This document shows positions 34,490 to 45,446 of a stretch of 64,000 nt of DNA, piece after piece. Positions within the stretch are counted from its first letter, which is position 1, and every line of letters begins with the position of its first letter. Source of the DNA: Xestospongia bergquistia (Eukaryota; Porifera; Demospongiae; Haplosclerida; Petrosiidae); the NCBI GenBank assembly GCA_963965975.1, contig OZ014421.1:2283001-2347000 (forward strand), given 5' to 3'. The translations under genes and the position numbers were made by a program. The notes under the pieces are model-generated. The model was not told the origin of the DNA and did no database searches. It saw only the letters and a list, made by a program, of their open reading frames with translations.

Positions 34490-37400
34490 GAATCTTTTAT
34501 GATGGATATATCATTGAGATCAATGTCAATTGTAAGAAATATTAACATTACTGAACCTTGTACACAATTATCTCTTATATTGAGAGCAATTCCAACATTA
34601 CCACTAATATATTCTATATCTTATAACAAAATACAATGGAACATCTCAATAGTGAACACTGCTGGACTAAAAATAGTCCTCAATATAGAAGTTATATAAT
34701 ACACTAAAGTATTAGTATGGGACCAGAAATAGTGTCCTCAATATAGAGGTTATATAATATACTAAAGTATTAGTATGAGACTAGAACAAGTGTCCTCAAT
34801 ATAGAGGTTGTATAATACACTAAAGTATTAGCATGGACTAGAACAAGTGTCCTTAATATAGAGGGTGTCCTTTATAAGATGTTCCACTGTAGTGACATAC
34901 TTGTTTGATATTGTTAATGTTCCCAAATCAACTACAATAGCAGCTGATGAAGTAGCAGAAAGTGGGAGAGTTATCTCTGGAGCATTTAGAGACACTGACA
35001 ATTTGATTCGAGTAGAACTGTGCTCTCTGAGAGCCTTAGCCTGTAATAAATGATAATCATGTGACAACCACATGACTTATAATATGACAACACATAATAT
35101 TACAGTGAAACTTCATTAATAGACATTTTAGTCTAGTATAATTATTGTAAGGTGTTGTTAATATAGAGGTTGTATAATACATTAAAGTATTAGTATGAGA
35201 CTAGAACAAGTGTCCTCAATATAGAGGTTGTATAATACACTAAAGTATTAGTATGGGACTAGAACAAGTGTCCTCAATATAGAGGTTGCATAATACACTA
35301 AATATTAGTATGGAACTAGAACAAGTGTAGAGGTTGTATAATACACTAAAGTATTAGTATGGGACTAGAACAAGTGTCCTCAATATAGAGGTTGTATAAT
35401 ACACTAAAGTATTAGTATGGGACTAGAACAAGTGTCCTCAATATAGAGGTTGTATAATACATTAAGGTATTAGTATGAGACTAGAACAAGTGTCCTCAAT
35501 ATAGAAGGAATGCTTAATTCAGAGTGTCTGTACAAGAAGTTTCATAGTAATATGTTGAGAGAACTAATTGTTTCAACAGCTCTGTGTGTAGCCGCTTCCT
35601 TAGTAGACTCTAGTAACTGTTGATTAACATGTATTTTCTTAACAAAGTCCAACAATCTCATAACAAAGGATAAAACAACGACCACTTCCATTTTCTCTAT
35701 AGCAGCAGTTATCTCTAAATCACTAGCATCAAGTGAATTATATTTATCGCCATTAGTAGCATTCTTGTATAATGTAACATCAATCTTAACTAGAGAGTCA
35801 GTGTTACCAGATACAACCTAGTGATTGAATTAGCATCGATATAGGAAAACATCTTAAGATCACCTTTGGGTGTTGACTGTTAGATTGAAGATCAGTCACC
35901 GAGAGTGTCTGTAAACTAAAGAATGTTGTCAAACAGTGTAAATTTTCACATAACAACATATAGATATTTGACAATGTTAATCATTAATACCTGGCATTCA
36001 CTATTGTTGTTCCATCATCTGCTTTCATCTCTATTGTACTTGATATTGTACGGACTGTAGCACTTACTACATCTCCTATTGTGTCACTTAATAGTACTTT
36101 AGCTCCACCCAATATTATATTTAATGATAGGGACTTCTCTCCTGATATAACTGTAGGGTTAGTTGGAGTAGTGGTAATAGTAGGCGTGTCTGGTTGTACT
36201 AGAGCATCTGATGAGGAGGTGGGTGTTGTTCTAATATTGAATGGACAAATGAATGAAATAGTGATAATGGACAGATAGCAGACAGATAATGGACAGATTA
36301 TATAACTGATAATGGACAAATAGCATGGACAGATAATACAACTGATAATGGACAGATAGCATGACTGATAACTGATAATGGACAGATAATACAACTGATA
36401 ATGGACAGATAACATGACTAATAATGGACAGATAATACAACTGATAATGGACAGATAACATGACTAATAATGGACAGATAATACAACTGATAATGGACAG
36501 ATAACATGACATAATGGACAGATAATACAACTGATAATGGACAGATAGCGTGACTGATAACTGATAATGAACAAATTATTAATTCATTTACTTTGTCTTC
36601 AATACTGATAATATATCAGTTACTATTGATAATAAGTTCACTATAGACTGTTGCTGTAAATGTAATGTTAGAAATGACATATTCCCTTCAATAGCCAGTT
36701 TAGTAGATTTAAATGCTGTTTTGTAATGAGGAGCTAAACGATTTGCCTAAATGAGGTAGCCCCTAGTAATTAATAGTAATAATAATTAATATATTGACCT
36801 GCACTAAATGTAGCTTTACAAAGTGTTCATTATTTTCTGAGGACAAAATAGTTACTGAAGGATCTGAGAGAAAATAAAAATATTTATTAATATAATATCT
36901 TATGGTCTACAGTATATGACTTCATAATTCCACTTCTTTCTGTCCATTTGTCAACCCACTCACCTTCCATTCATCCATTGATCCATCCATTCATTCATCC
37001 AGCTATCCTTCCATTCATCCATCTATCCATTCATTCATCCATTTATCCCTATACCTGTATTGTTGTATCCATGTTCAATAACTAATGAAGCTAATGTTAG
37101 TGATATTGAAGTATTCCATGCTTTAACATTACAGTCTAGACTTAGAGATGATAAATTTAATGTCATATCATCTTTTTCAGTTGAGAATTGAATTGTAATC
37201 TATTAAATTAAATAATACATAAAAAATATATATTGAGCATTTAATTGGACTCTATTGAAATACATATATATAAATTTAATATTTTCTTATAAAAGCATTA
37301 TTGCTATTATTTTAGTGGTCACGCCTACTTTTGGTAGCATGAAGTCAACTAAAACTTTAGTACTAGAGACAGGAATAGATGAAGTGGGTGTGGCTTTTCG

Positions 37401-38120
37401 TTTAGACTCCTCCTCCTCGTCTTCTCCTTCACTAGCTGTAATAAATTCTTCCTCACCTAAAATGATTTATATCATATGACATTATATCATATGACATTAT
37501 GGAAAAGTCTTGTGATAATCACATGACATTGCATAGATATCTAGAACCTCATAAACAAAGAGACATGAATCTTCCATTATATTTCCATTGAGGTCTTTGG
37601 ACAGTAAGTTAAAAACCATTTTACTGTCTTACCTTTACTATAGTGGGCTATACACAAATCATGTATGAAAATTTATTGTATTATTATCATATCCAAGGGT
37701 TCAAGTCAATATTAACACAACCCCCTAAGAGGTCTACAGGAACTTTATGTGAATGATTCGTACTATTTTATTTATCATTTGGTACACCTTATTTTAATTT
37801 CATTTATTTAATTAATTATTTTTAATTTGATAACTCAACTTACTCTCTTCTGCTTTCTCTTGTTGCAAAGCCAATTTTTCAACTGAAACACATTCCACAA
37901 TAGCCAATGTTGTCATGGCAACAGGCTCACTTATATCAGGATAACTCTGCAATTAAAATCTATAGATAATTGATTTAATTATTAATTAATTACTTTAGCA
38001 ACAGGAGCTGACTCGGTAGCAGATGGTATAGGGATACTTTGTAATAAAATCAATAAATCTTTGAGATTTTTATCAGATAAACTGACAGCAATTTCTGGTA
38101 GTTGACATTTGATTTTAAAA
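34490..38120 (-). CDS. VPS13: VPS13-like gene, exon block A (middle of the protein)
   Basis: Minus-strand exons at 37994-38120, 37844-37946, 37329-37456, 37055-37199, 36799-36863, 36592-36746, 35991-36230, 35864-35915, about 35550-35817, 34901-35040 and probably about 34490-34603. Phases join in frame for the first eight. Key matches to VPS13A-type proteins in order: KCQLPEIAVSLSDKNL..SIPIPS, EEEFITASEGEDEEE, TSISLTLASLVIEHG, ATVRTISSTIEM, then ALREHSS and SLNAPEITLPLSATSS with IVVDLGTLTIS. This corresponds to roughly residues 770-1270 of an animal VPS13 of over 3000. VPS13 is a bridge-like lipid-transfer protein at membrane contact sites. No stop seen inside exons. The 3' two-thirds is not found in this window: secreted-family copies follow at once. 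Confidence 0.62.
34667..34870. repeat. Minisatellite, ~58-bp unit, left arm
   Basis: Three imperfect units of GTGTCCTCAATATAGAGGTT..ACTAAAGTATTAGTATGG. It lies in a VPS13-like intron on the 3' side of the exon at 34901-35040; the same unit continues on the other side of that exon. Confidence 0.85.
35155..35510. repeat. Minisatellite, ~58-bp unit, right arm
   Basis: About six units of the same repeat as at 34667-34870, very similar to each other, one shortened. In the intron on the 5' side of exon 34901-35040. Confidence 0.87.
36258..36570. repeat. Minisatellite, ~46-bp compound unit
   Basis: Array of ACTGATAATGGACAGATA-type units alternating ATACAACTG and ACATGACTA variants. It lies in an intron of the VPS13-like gene just upstream of exon 35991-36230. 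Long frames on both strands are a product of the repeat. Confidence 0.87.
36954..37046. repeat. Degenerate (CATC/CATT)n repeat
   Basis: Runs of CATTCATCCATCCAT and relatives, ending just before the donor of VPS13-like exon 37055-37199. Confidence 0.85.
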
Positions 38121-38338
38121 CTACAAATATATAATAAATAAATAAATTAATTAAATAGTTGATTATATTTTATAATGAAATTAATTTGTACATAAACGAA
38201 AACAAAGCTACACAAAAATCTAAAAATGACTGTTGAGTAAATGAAACATCTGACCAATCAGATTGCTAGAATTTTGCATTGTATTCTCTAAACAATAGTA
38301 GTACAGTACATAATTATGAGTGGGTGGGTGTGTACATA

Positions 38339-39373
38339 TCATTTGATATAAAATTCAACAAGGTCAAAAGGAGTACCTCCACTAAGAGAAAATATAGAGT
38401 CATGATGACCGCATACATTCAACTCAATATCATCATTAGATGTCTCATTAAGTATCTTGATAAACCATGGAATTTTAGGAGAAGTACAACAGGTAGCCTC
38501 ACGTCCAGGACAGTTCTGACCATCCCAGAGAGGATCATTGGGATAAAACGTATTATAAAAGGTATTAATTCCTGATTCACAATAGTAATCATTACCAACA
38601 AATGGTCCAGTATAGTTCATGTATTGACTGCCATTATTACAGGGACAACGTGTCGAGTATGTTCCTTCTTCATATGAACCTCCAGCATAAGTCCAAGTAT
38701 GTTTACGAGGATTATTACCATAGGTAAGAGTAACTCCATATGTCCTTATTTCAGAATTAAAATGGTTACAATTGTTAATATCACAATAAAAAGCATAAGG
38801 ATATCCATACTGGTATCCTCTAACTCGACCACACATCTTGGTATAGTTGAGACCATAAGTAGAGAAGAAAGCAGAGTTACAACCAATATAATTATTATTA
38901 ATCCAACATAAGCTAGTAGTAAAGATGTCATCATATTGTACTAATCCAGGTGGACAAGATGAACCAGGTACACTCATGTTGACAAATGCTACTCTTGTCC
39001 AGCCTCCCTCTCCATCACAGTGACTACCCTTCATATCACAATACATTTCAACATGACTACCATTAGATAATGTTATAATGTAATAACCTGAGGGAGTAGT
39101 AGAATTTGACTGTAGTATATCATAGCAGGAACTGAAGCTTTGAGGACACCATTTGGGTATAGTATCTGGACATATTACAATCCCAGATTGACCTTTGTCT
39201 TTAGTGACATGAATAATATCTCCTTTGTTTGAGGGAGAACAACAAAGTGCTTCATACTTAGTAAATATTCTCTGACCATTTCTATCACAGTCAGTCATAC
39301 AATAAGAGGATCCCTCAACAGAACAGATTGTTAAGAAAACAAGAGAGATAATTAACAAACAAGGAGAACACAT
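38339..39373 (-). CDS. Fibrinogen-like secreted Cys-rich protein, copy 7 (intact, mosaic)
   Basis: Single exon of 344 codons. Signal peptide MCSPCLLIISLVFLTICSVE; type A N-terminal module (FTKYEALCCSPSNKGDII, VICPDTIPKWCPQSF); fibrinogen-like opening (YCDMKGSHCDGEGGWTR); then the FNSEIRTYGVTLTYGNN C-terminal type otherwise joined to type B modules in intact or nearly intact copies. It is therefore a natural N/C recombinant. Keeps KMCGRVRGYQYGYP, NPRKHTWTYAGG, CPCNNGS, GNDYYCESG, LWDGQNCPG and CCTSPKIPWF; ends DLVEFYIK. Several sequons (NGS, NMS, NYT). Lies just 5' of VPS13-like exon block A on the same strand, within the presumed intron. Confidence 0.85.
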   Translation of the reverse strand: MCSPCLLIISLVFLTICSVEGSSYCMTDCDRNGQRIFTKYEALCCSPSNKGDIIHVTKDKGQSGIVICPDTIPKWCPQSFSSCYDILQSNSTTPSGYYIITLSNGSHVEMYCDMKGSHCDGEGGWTRVAFVNMSVPGSSCPPGLVQYDDIFTTSLCWINNNYIGCNSAFFSTYGLNYTKMCGRVRGYQYGYPYAFYCDINNCNHFNSEIRTYGVTLTYGNNPRKHTWTYAGGSYEEGTYSTRCPCNNGSQYMNYTGPFVGNDYYCESGINTFYNTFYPNDPLWDGQNCPGREATCCTSPKIPWFIKILNETSNDDIELNVCGHHDSIFSLSGGTPFDLVEFYIK

Positions 39374-39652
39374 TGTAGTATATCAATGAAGAAGGGTCAG
39401 TAGCACTGTAGAAGTGACTAAGATATGTCCAGTTATGTGATATGTAGTAAAAAAAAACAACAATAAGTTACTCTAAAGTATTCCTCTATTATTCTACTAC
39501 ACTCAATACATTCCAATGTAGTACAAGTGATAGTGGTTGAACATAGCAACAAAGAAGGATTAATATCACTGTTGACTCTGTTGACTTGACTAATACAAAA
39601 AGGGACTTATAGTATGGCCTAGAATATATGACCATTTACTTGAACATGCCTT

Positions 39653-39804
39653 TTGTTTGAGGGAGAACAACAAAGTGCTTCATATTTAGTGAATAATCTC
39701 TAACCATTACTATCACAGTCAGTCATACAATAAGAGGATCTCTAAACAAAACAGCTTAATAGAAGAACAAGAAAGACAATTAACAAATCAGGAGAACACA
39801 TTGT
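39653..39804 (-). pseudogene. Fibrinogen-like secreted family, copy 8 (N-terminal fragment)
   Basis: Only the signal peptide and type A start remain (MCSPDLLIVFLVLLL, SSYCMTDCDSNG, FTKYEALCCSPSNK), with two TAG stops, one after CFV and one after DSNG. It ends at the Lys-Arg after SPSN, where unrelated sequence begins. The upstream class 1 flank is preserved (about 39810-39900). Confidence 0.85.
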
Positions 39805-40315
39805 AGTAAGCAATGAAGAAGGATTGGTATCACTGTAGATGTGACTAAGACAATCTTTGCTATTTACTATAAATAACAAGAACTGTAATTATAGCATTCT
39901 TCTTATCTATACTCAATGTAGTAGTAGTAATTAAATGAATCAATTAAGAATAGTAGGAAGATTTATTGCCTGGAAATATGACCTATTATTTGGTTTAGCA
40001 GTTTAGATGTATTGGTCCAATAAAAATATTAGCTACATTTTGTGTGTATTTATTTAGTTATAATACACACACTATACAATGTATGTATATTTTATACAAT
40101 ACATTATATAGCATATCTTATAATAAAATTCATAGCCTATACATTTGAATGGAAGTGTTTGTATAAAAAAATGACAACAAAGTATTGTTTGCTAGAAAAC
40201 GACTAAAAATGTAATAACAACAGAAACATTTGTAGCTGACAAATCAGATTGTTTAATGTAAGCAAAATAGTCACAATAAAGTCAATATAATAAGTATGTG
40301 TGGGTGTGTACATTA

Positions 40316-41354
40316 TTATTTAATGTAAAGTTCAACAAGGTCAAAAGGAGTACCACCAATATAATTTGGGCCACCATTACCTCCACACATAACCAACTCA
40401 ATATTATCATTAACAATCTCATTTAGTGTCTTAACAAACCATGGCAACTTAGGAGAAGTACAACAGTTAGCCTCATTACCAGGACAGTCCTTACCATCCC
40501 AAAGTGTATCACTTGAATATAAGATATAACCATTATAACTACTAGTTCCTGATTCACAGTAATAATCATTACCAACAAATGGTGCATATACTGATCTGCC
40601 ATTACAGGGACAACTTTCTGTCCATGCTGTTTGTTCATAGACTCCTGAAGCGTAAGTCCAAATATGTTTACTAGGATTGCTACTATAAGTAAAAGCTACT
40701 CCATATGTTCTAACTTCCTGTAGATCAGAACAACCAGAATGAAGGCCAATAAAACAATCAAAAGCCACAGGAAGTCCATACTGGTATCCTCTCACTCGAC
40801 CACATACCTTGGTATAGTTGAGACCATAAGTAGAGAAAAAAAACAGAGTTACAACCAATATCATATTGATATGTTGCATTAATCCAACATAAGCTAGTAG
40901 TAAAGATGTTATCATATTGTACTAGTCCAGATGGACAAGATGAACCAGGTACACTCATGTTAACAAATGCTACTCTTGTCCAGCCTCCTCTCCATCACAG
41001 TGACTACCCTCGATATCACAGTACACTTCAACTTGACTACCATTAGATAATGTTATAATGTAATAACCTGAGGGAGGAGAATTTAATGACTGTAGTATAT
41101 CATAGTAGGAACTGAATTCTTGAAAACACCATTTGGGTATAGTATCTGGACATATTACAATGCCAGATTGACCATTGTCTTTAGTGATGCGAATAATATT
41201 TCCTTTGTTTGAGGGAGAACAACAGAGTGCTTCATACTTAGTGAATGGTCTATAGCCATTACTATCACAGTCAGACATACAATAAGAGGATCCCTCAACA
41301 GAACAATTTATTAGGAGAACAAAAAAAAACAAATGACCAACCAGGAGAAAACAT
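40316..41354 (-). pseudogene. Fibrinogen-like secreted family, copy 9 (homopolymer frameshifts)
   Basis: Full-length copy, closest to copy 4 (type A module, DLQEVRTYG-type C-terminal half), with three frame changes: an A-run in the signal-peptide region near 41322-41330; one missing base in the GGWTR segment near 40985 (GCCTCCTCTCC against GCCTCCCTCTCC); and one extra A in an A-run near 40837. All three lie in homopolymers and the rest is open and well conserved. It is a pseudogene as written, but sequencing or assembly error is a real alternative. If corrected it would be a fifth intact gene. Confidence 0.75.
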
Positions 41355-41832
41355 TGTAGTACAGCAATGAAGAAGGATGACTGTTTGACGTGACTAGTGA
41401 TATTTAGCATGTAATCATGTATAAATTACTACACTTGTTACTAAATATATTACATTGGTTTCTGACATCACTTCCATATAGTAATAGACTATCCATTAAA
41501 ATGATTGTAGTAGAATAAACAATTAGTAACAGTCACTGATCTATTATAATATTTTATTGTATATAATTCAATTAATGATAGTTATAATACAGCTTGTATA
41601 ATACTAATGACTAGTCTAATAATGTTAACATATATATGTTACAATAATGATTGACTAAACAGTGTTTAATACCAAAGCACATACATGTTGGAAAATTACT
41701 AAGAAAGTTTGTCAAGTATCAGAGAAATATTTTTTCTGGTATCTGACCAATCAAATTTTAGTAATGAGAGCTAAATAATATGTAGTACAATATATAATTG
41801 TATGTGGGTGTTCATAAGTGAGTGTGTACATA

Positions 41833-42570
41833 TTATTTGATATAAAATTCAACAAGGTCAAAAGGAGTACCACCATACACAGTACCACCACATACATTCA
41901 ACTCAATATCATCATTAGTTGTCTCATTAAGTGTCTTGATAAACCATGGCATTTTAGGAGAAGTACAACAGGTAGCCTCAATACCAGGACAGTCCTGACC
42001 ATCCCAGAGGGGATCATTGGAATATAACTTGTTATAAGTATAGGTATTACGTCCTGATTCACAGTAGTAATCATTACCAACAAATGGTATAGTATAATTC
42101 ATATATTGACTGCCATTATTACAAGGACAATGATATGAGCTTGTTCCTGTTTCATGGTAACCTCCAGCATAAGTCCAAGTATGTTTACGAGGATTGTTAC
42201 CATAGGTAAGAGTTACTCCATATGTCTTTATTTCAGAATTAAAATAGTTAAAATTGTTCATATTACAATAAAAAGCACAAGGAGCTCCATACTGATATCC
42301 TCTCACTCGACCGCATACTTTTGTATAGTTAAGACCTTATGTAGGAAAGAAAGCAGAGTTACAACCTCGATAATCATCATTAATCCAACATAAGCTGATA
42401 TTAGAAATGTTATATTGTACTAGTCCAGGTGGACAAGATGAACCAGGTTCACTCATGTTAACAAATGCTACTCTTGTCCAGCCTCCCTCTCCATCACAGT
42501 GACCACCCTCCATATCACAGTATATTTCAACCTGACTACCATTAGATAATGTTATATTATAATAGCCTGA
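41833..42570 (-). pseudogene. Fibrinogen-like secreted family, copy 10 (5' truncated, stop)
   Basis: Begins abruptly at about GYYNITLSNGSQVEIYCD, runs through GGHCDGEGGWTRVAFVNMSE and CWINDDYRGCNSAFF, then has TAA where relatives have TATGG before LNYTK (near 42335). The rest is open to FDLVEFYIK. Signal peptide and N-terminal module absent: left of 42570 (on plus) lies DNA like the usual 3' flank of array genes. The C-terminal half is the FNSEIKTYG type. Confidence 0.87.
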
Positions 42571-42668
42571 CCAATCAAATTACTAAAATTTTGCAAATGT
42601 GTTCTAGTAATGAGAGCAAAACAATATGTAGGGTTATATATAATTGTGTGTGGATGGGTGTGTACATA

Positions 42669-43694
42669 TCATTTGATATATAATTCAACAAGGTCAAAAG
42701 GAGTACCACCAAAAGTACTATAGCTATTGTCATTACCACCACAAACATTCAAAACAATATCATCATTAGCTGTCTCATTAAGTGTCTTGACAAACCATGG
42801 CATTTTAGGAGAAGTACAACAGGTAGCCTCCTCTCTAGGACAGGCCTTACCATCCCAGAGGTGATCTCTGCTTAACTTTTTATAAATGTTGCCATTAATT
42901 CCTGATTCACAGTAGCAATCGTTACCAACAAATGGTATAGTATAGTTCATGTAGGGACTGCCATTATTACAGGGACATTGATTTGAGCTTGTTCCTTGTT
43001 CATAATAACCTCCAGCATAAGTCCAAGTATGTTTACGAGGATTGTTACCATAGGTAAGAGTAACTCCATATGTCTTTATTTCAGAATTAAAACAGTTAGC
43101 ATTGTTAATATAACAATTAAAAGCATGAGGATTTCCATACTGGTATCCTCTCACTCGACCACACACCTTGGTATAGTTGAGACCATAGTTAGAAAAGAAA
43201 GCAGAGTTACAACCAGTATAGTTATCATTAATCCAACATAAGTTGATATTAGAGATGTTATATTGTACTAGTCCAGGTGGACAAGATGAACCAGATACAC
43301 TCATGTTAACAAATGCTACTCTTGTCCAGCCTGCTTCTCCATCACAGTGACTACCTTCCATATCACAGTATATTTCAACCTGACTACCATTAGATAATGT
43401 TATATTGTAATAATCTGAGGGAGCAGTATATACCTCATATAATTGACTACATGAACTGAATACTGGACATGAAGCTGGATGTGCTGATGGACATAATAAG
43501 ATGTAGAGTCTATGACCATCTTCACCTTGTATTTTAAATGTTTTTCCTCTGTTAGAGGGATGACAACAATATTGAAGATATAGTGAAGACTGATGACCAT
43601 TACTATTACAGTTAGCCATACAATAAGAGGATCCCTCAACAGAATAGGTCATTAAGAAAACAAGAGAGATAAATGACCAATATGGAGAACACAT
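42669..43694 (-). CDS. Fibrinogen-like secreted Cys-rich protein, copy 11 (intact)
   Basis: Single exon; the ATG at 43694 gives 341 aa with the family signal peptide MCSPYWSFISLVFLMTYSVE. The frame is open 13 codons further upstream, but those lie outside the conserved start, so 43694 is preferred. Type B N-terminal module (SSLYLQYCCHPSNRGKTF, CSQLYEVY), fibrinogen-like opening YCDMEGSHCDGEAGWTRVAF, FNSEIKTYGVTLTYGNN C-terminal half, then GNDCYCESG (Tyr to Cys against all others, giving an odd cysteine), LWDGKACPREEATCC and PKMPWFVKTLNET. Ends DLVELYIK. Probably secreted; ligand unknown. An orphan exon block lies directly upstream. Confidence 0.85.
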   Translation of the reverse strand: MCSPYWSFISLVFLMTYSVEGSSYCMANCNSNGHQSSLYLQYCCHPSNRGKTFKIQGEDGHRLYILLCPSAHPASCPVFSSCSQLYEVYTAPSDYYNITLSNGSQVEIYCDMEGSHCDGEAGWTRVAFVNMSVSGSSCPPGLVQYNISNINLCWINDNYTGCNSAFFSNYGLNYTKVCGRVRGYQYGNPHAFNCYINNANCFNSEIKTYGVTLTYGNNPRKHTWTYAGGYYEQGTSSNQCPCNNGSPYMNYTIPFVGNDCYCESGINGNIYKKLSRDHLWDGKACPREEATCCTSPKMPWFVKTLNETANDDIVLNVCGGNDNSYSTFGGTPFDLVELYIK

Positions 43695-43739
43695 TGTAGA
43701 TAAAACAACTGATATTGTTGTAGTCTTGACCAAGATAAA

Positions 43740-44339
43740 AGAGAGTTATATTGGAGAAACTAATACAATAGCCCAGAAGATCTTACTTGTCTTGAAGTTT
43801 TGGCTTTATAGGTACAATCTTATGACTGCCTGAGAAGTTCTGCATGCCAAGTTTAATAATAACATATAGTCCAATATATATTTAATGTTATAAACCAATA
43901 TATGTACTTTTAACCAGAAAACAAGTAAGATTGCTTTCAGTTGTAACAATAACAATCAATTTACCATGTTTGGGTGTGCCAAGCTTAAAAATAACAAAAT
44001 AGTCTTGGACAATAAACTTTCTATTCTAATTAAGGGCCATAGGCTCAAAGTACTGTATATTGCATCTGCAATAAAGTCCTCATCAAAATAATAACTTTGT
44101 GTCATCTAGACAATGTTTATAGTATGTAATTTATTATATTTTGTAGGTGATTTTGAGGGTGATAAATAAAATTAACTACCCTACAATAAATGTCAATACA
44201 CATAGCAACTAATGAATATTATTACTTTTTCCACAAGTGCTTTAAATTGAGTGTAATTGATTGAAGACTGTGAGTTACTTGAGAAAACATTTTTGAGAAG
44301 TTCCATAGCTTCTGCCAACTCTTCAGTCTTCAAAGTTGG
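43740..44339 (-). pseudogene. Orphan exon block, copy 2
   Basis: Best preserved of the three blocks. On minus: PTLKTEELAEAMELLKNVF with SSNSQSSINYTQFKALVEKV (ending near 44190); an open stretch near 44040-44105 (SYYFDEDFIADAIYSTLSLW); LGTPKHGKLIVIVTTESN with CFLVKSTYIG (about 43895-43985); and LGMQNFSGSHKIVPIKPK near 43790-43850 before a GTAAGATC donor. This could be a small spliced gene or exons upstream of copy 11. I do not recognise a family. Coding-like reading is supported by repeated conservation of the peptides between blocks, but exon phases were not resolved. Confidence 0.45.
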
Positions 44340-44365
44340 CTATAATCCTGGTAGTAAAGATGTCA

Positions 44366-44809
44366 TCATATATATTGTACTAGTCCAGGTGGATAAGATG
44401 AACCAGGTACACTCATGTTAACAAATGGTACTCTTGTCCAGCCTCCTTCTCCATCACAATGACTACCCTCCATATCACAGTATATTTCAACCTGACAACG
44501 ATTAGATAATGTTATATTATAATAACCTGAGGGAGCAGTAGGATATACCTCATATAATTGACTACATGAAGTATTAAATTCTGGACACGAAGTTGGACAT
44601 GTTGATGGACATAAGATGTAGACTCTGTGACCATTATCACCTTGTATTTCAAATGCTTTTCCTCTGTTAGAGAAAAGACAACAATACTGAAGATATAGTG
44701 AAGATTGATGACCATTACTATTGCAGTCAGCCATATGATAAGAAGCTCCCTCAATAGAATAGGTGATTAAAAGAACAAGAGAGATAAATGACCATAATGG
44801 AGAACACAT
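44366..44809 (-). pseudogene. Fibrinogen-like secreted family, copy 12 (3' truncated)
   Basis: From ATG 44809: signal peptide MCSPLWSFISLVLLITYSIE, type B module (SLYLQYCCLFSNRGKAFEI, CPEFNTSCSQLYEV), fibrinogen-like opening YCDMEGSHCDGEGGWTRVPF, ending at PPGLVQYI by a small frame change (ATATAT expansion) just before the same breakpoint as copies 3 and 13. Cys to Tyr in SSYPP and Gly to Arg in SNRCQ. The C-terminal half is missing, followed by orphan block 2. Confidence 0.82.
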
Positions 44810-44879
44810 TTTAGCAAAGCAACAGATGAATATTGTTGCAGTCTTGACCAAGATAAAAGAGACTTATATTGGAGAAACT

Positions 44880-45445
44880 AATACATTAGCCTGGGAGATC
44901 TTACTTGATTTGATGTTTTGGCTTTATAAATACAATCTTATCACTGCCCGACAAGTTCTGCATGCCAAGTTTAAAAATAACACATATATATTTAATGTTA
45001 AAAACCAATATATGTACTGTTAACCAGAAAACAACTAAGATTGCTTTCATTAGTAACAATAACAATCTAATAATCATGTTTGGGTGTGCCAAGCTTAAAA
45101 ATAACAAATAGTCTGTAACAATCAACTTGTTCTAGTTAAGGTCCATAAGCTCAATGTACTGTATACTGCATCTGCAATAAAGTCCTCATCAAAATAATAA
45201 CTTTATCTAGATAATGTTTATAATATGTAAGTTATTATATTTGTAGGTGATTTTGAGGGTGATAAATATAATTAACTAACCTACAATAAATGTCAATACA
45301 CATAGCAACCAATGAATATTACTACTTTTTCCACAAGTGCTTTAAATTGATCATGAATGTGCTTGATTGAAGATTCTGAATTATTTGAGAAAACATTTTT
45401 GAGAAGTTCCATAGCTTATGCTAACTCTTCAGTCTTCAAAGTTGG
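44880..45445 (-). pseudogene. Orphan exon block, copy 3
   Basis: Same arrangement as at 43740-44339 and 28740-29667 but with a TAA in the AEAM segment (reads ELA, stop, AME) and a stop after the LGTPKHDY segment. Closest to copy 1 of the block, and shows that site before MITE insertion. Lies between truncated copy 13 and copy 12. Confidence 0.5.
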
Positions 45446-45446
45446 C

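Noticed and set aside
35984-36530. Frames of 99 and 143 codons rich in YLSI repeats
   Set aside because: Translation of the 46-bp minisatellite; only the C-terminal part of the longer frame is a real exon.
36258-36570. CRISPR array
   Set aside because: No unique spacers between repeats; units are a compound tandem repeat in an animal-type intron.
27962-43241. Plus-strand frames of 70-100 codons inside the secreted-family copies
   Set aside because: They recur only because the minus-strand genes are conserved; they sit opposite the same FNSE/NNPRKH region in each copy and have no independent support.
44763-45023. Plus-strand frame of 86 codons
   Set aside because: Antisense to the start of copy 12 and the orphan block; no similarity to anything recognised.
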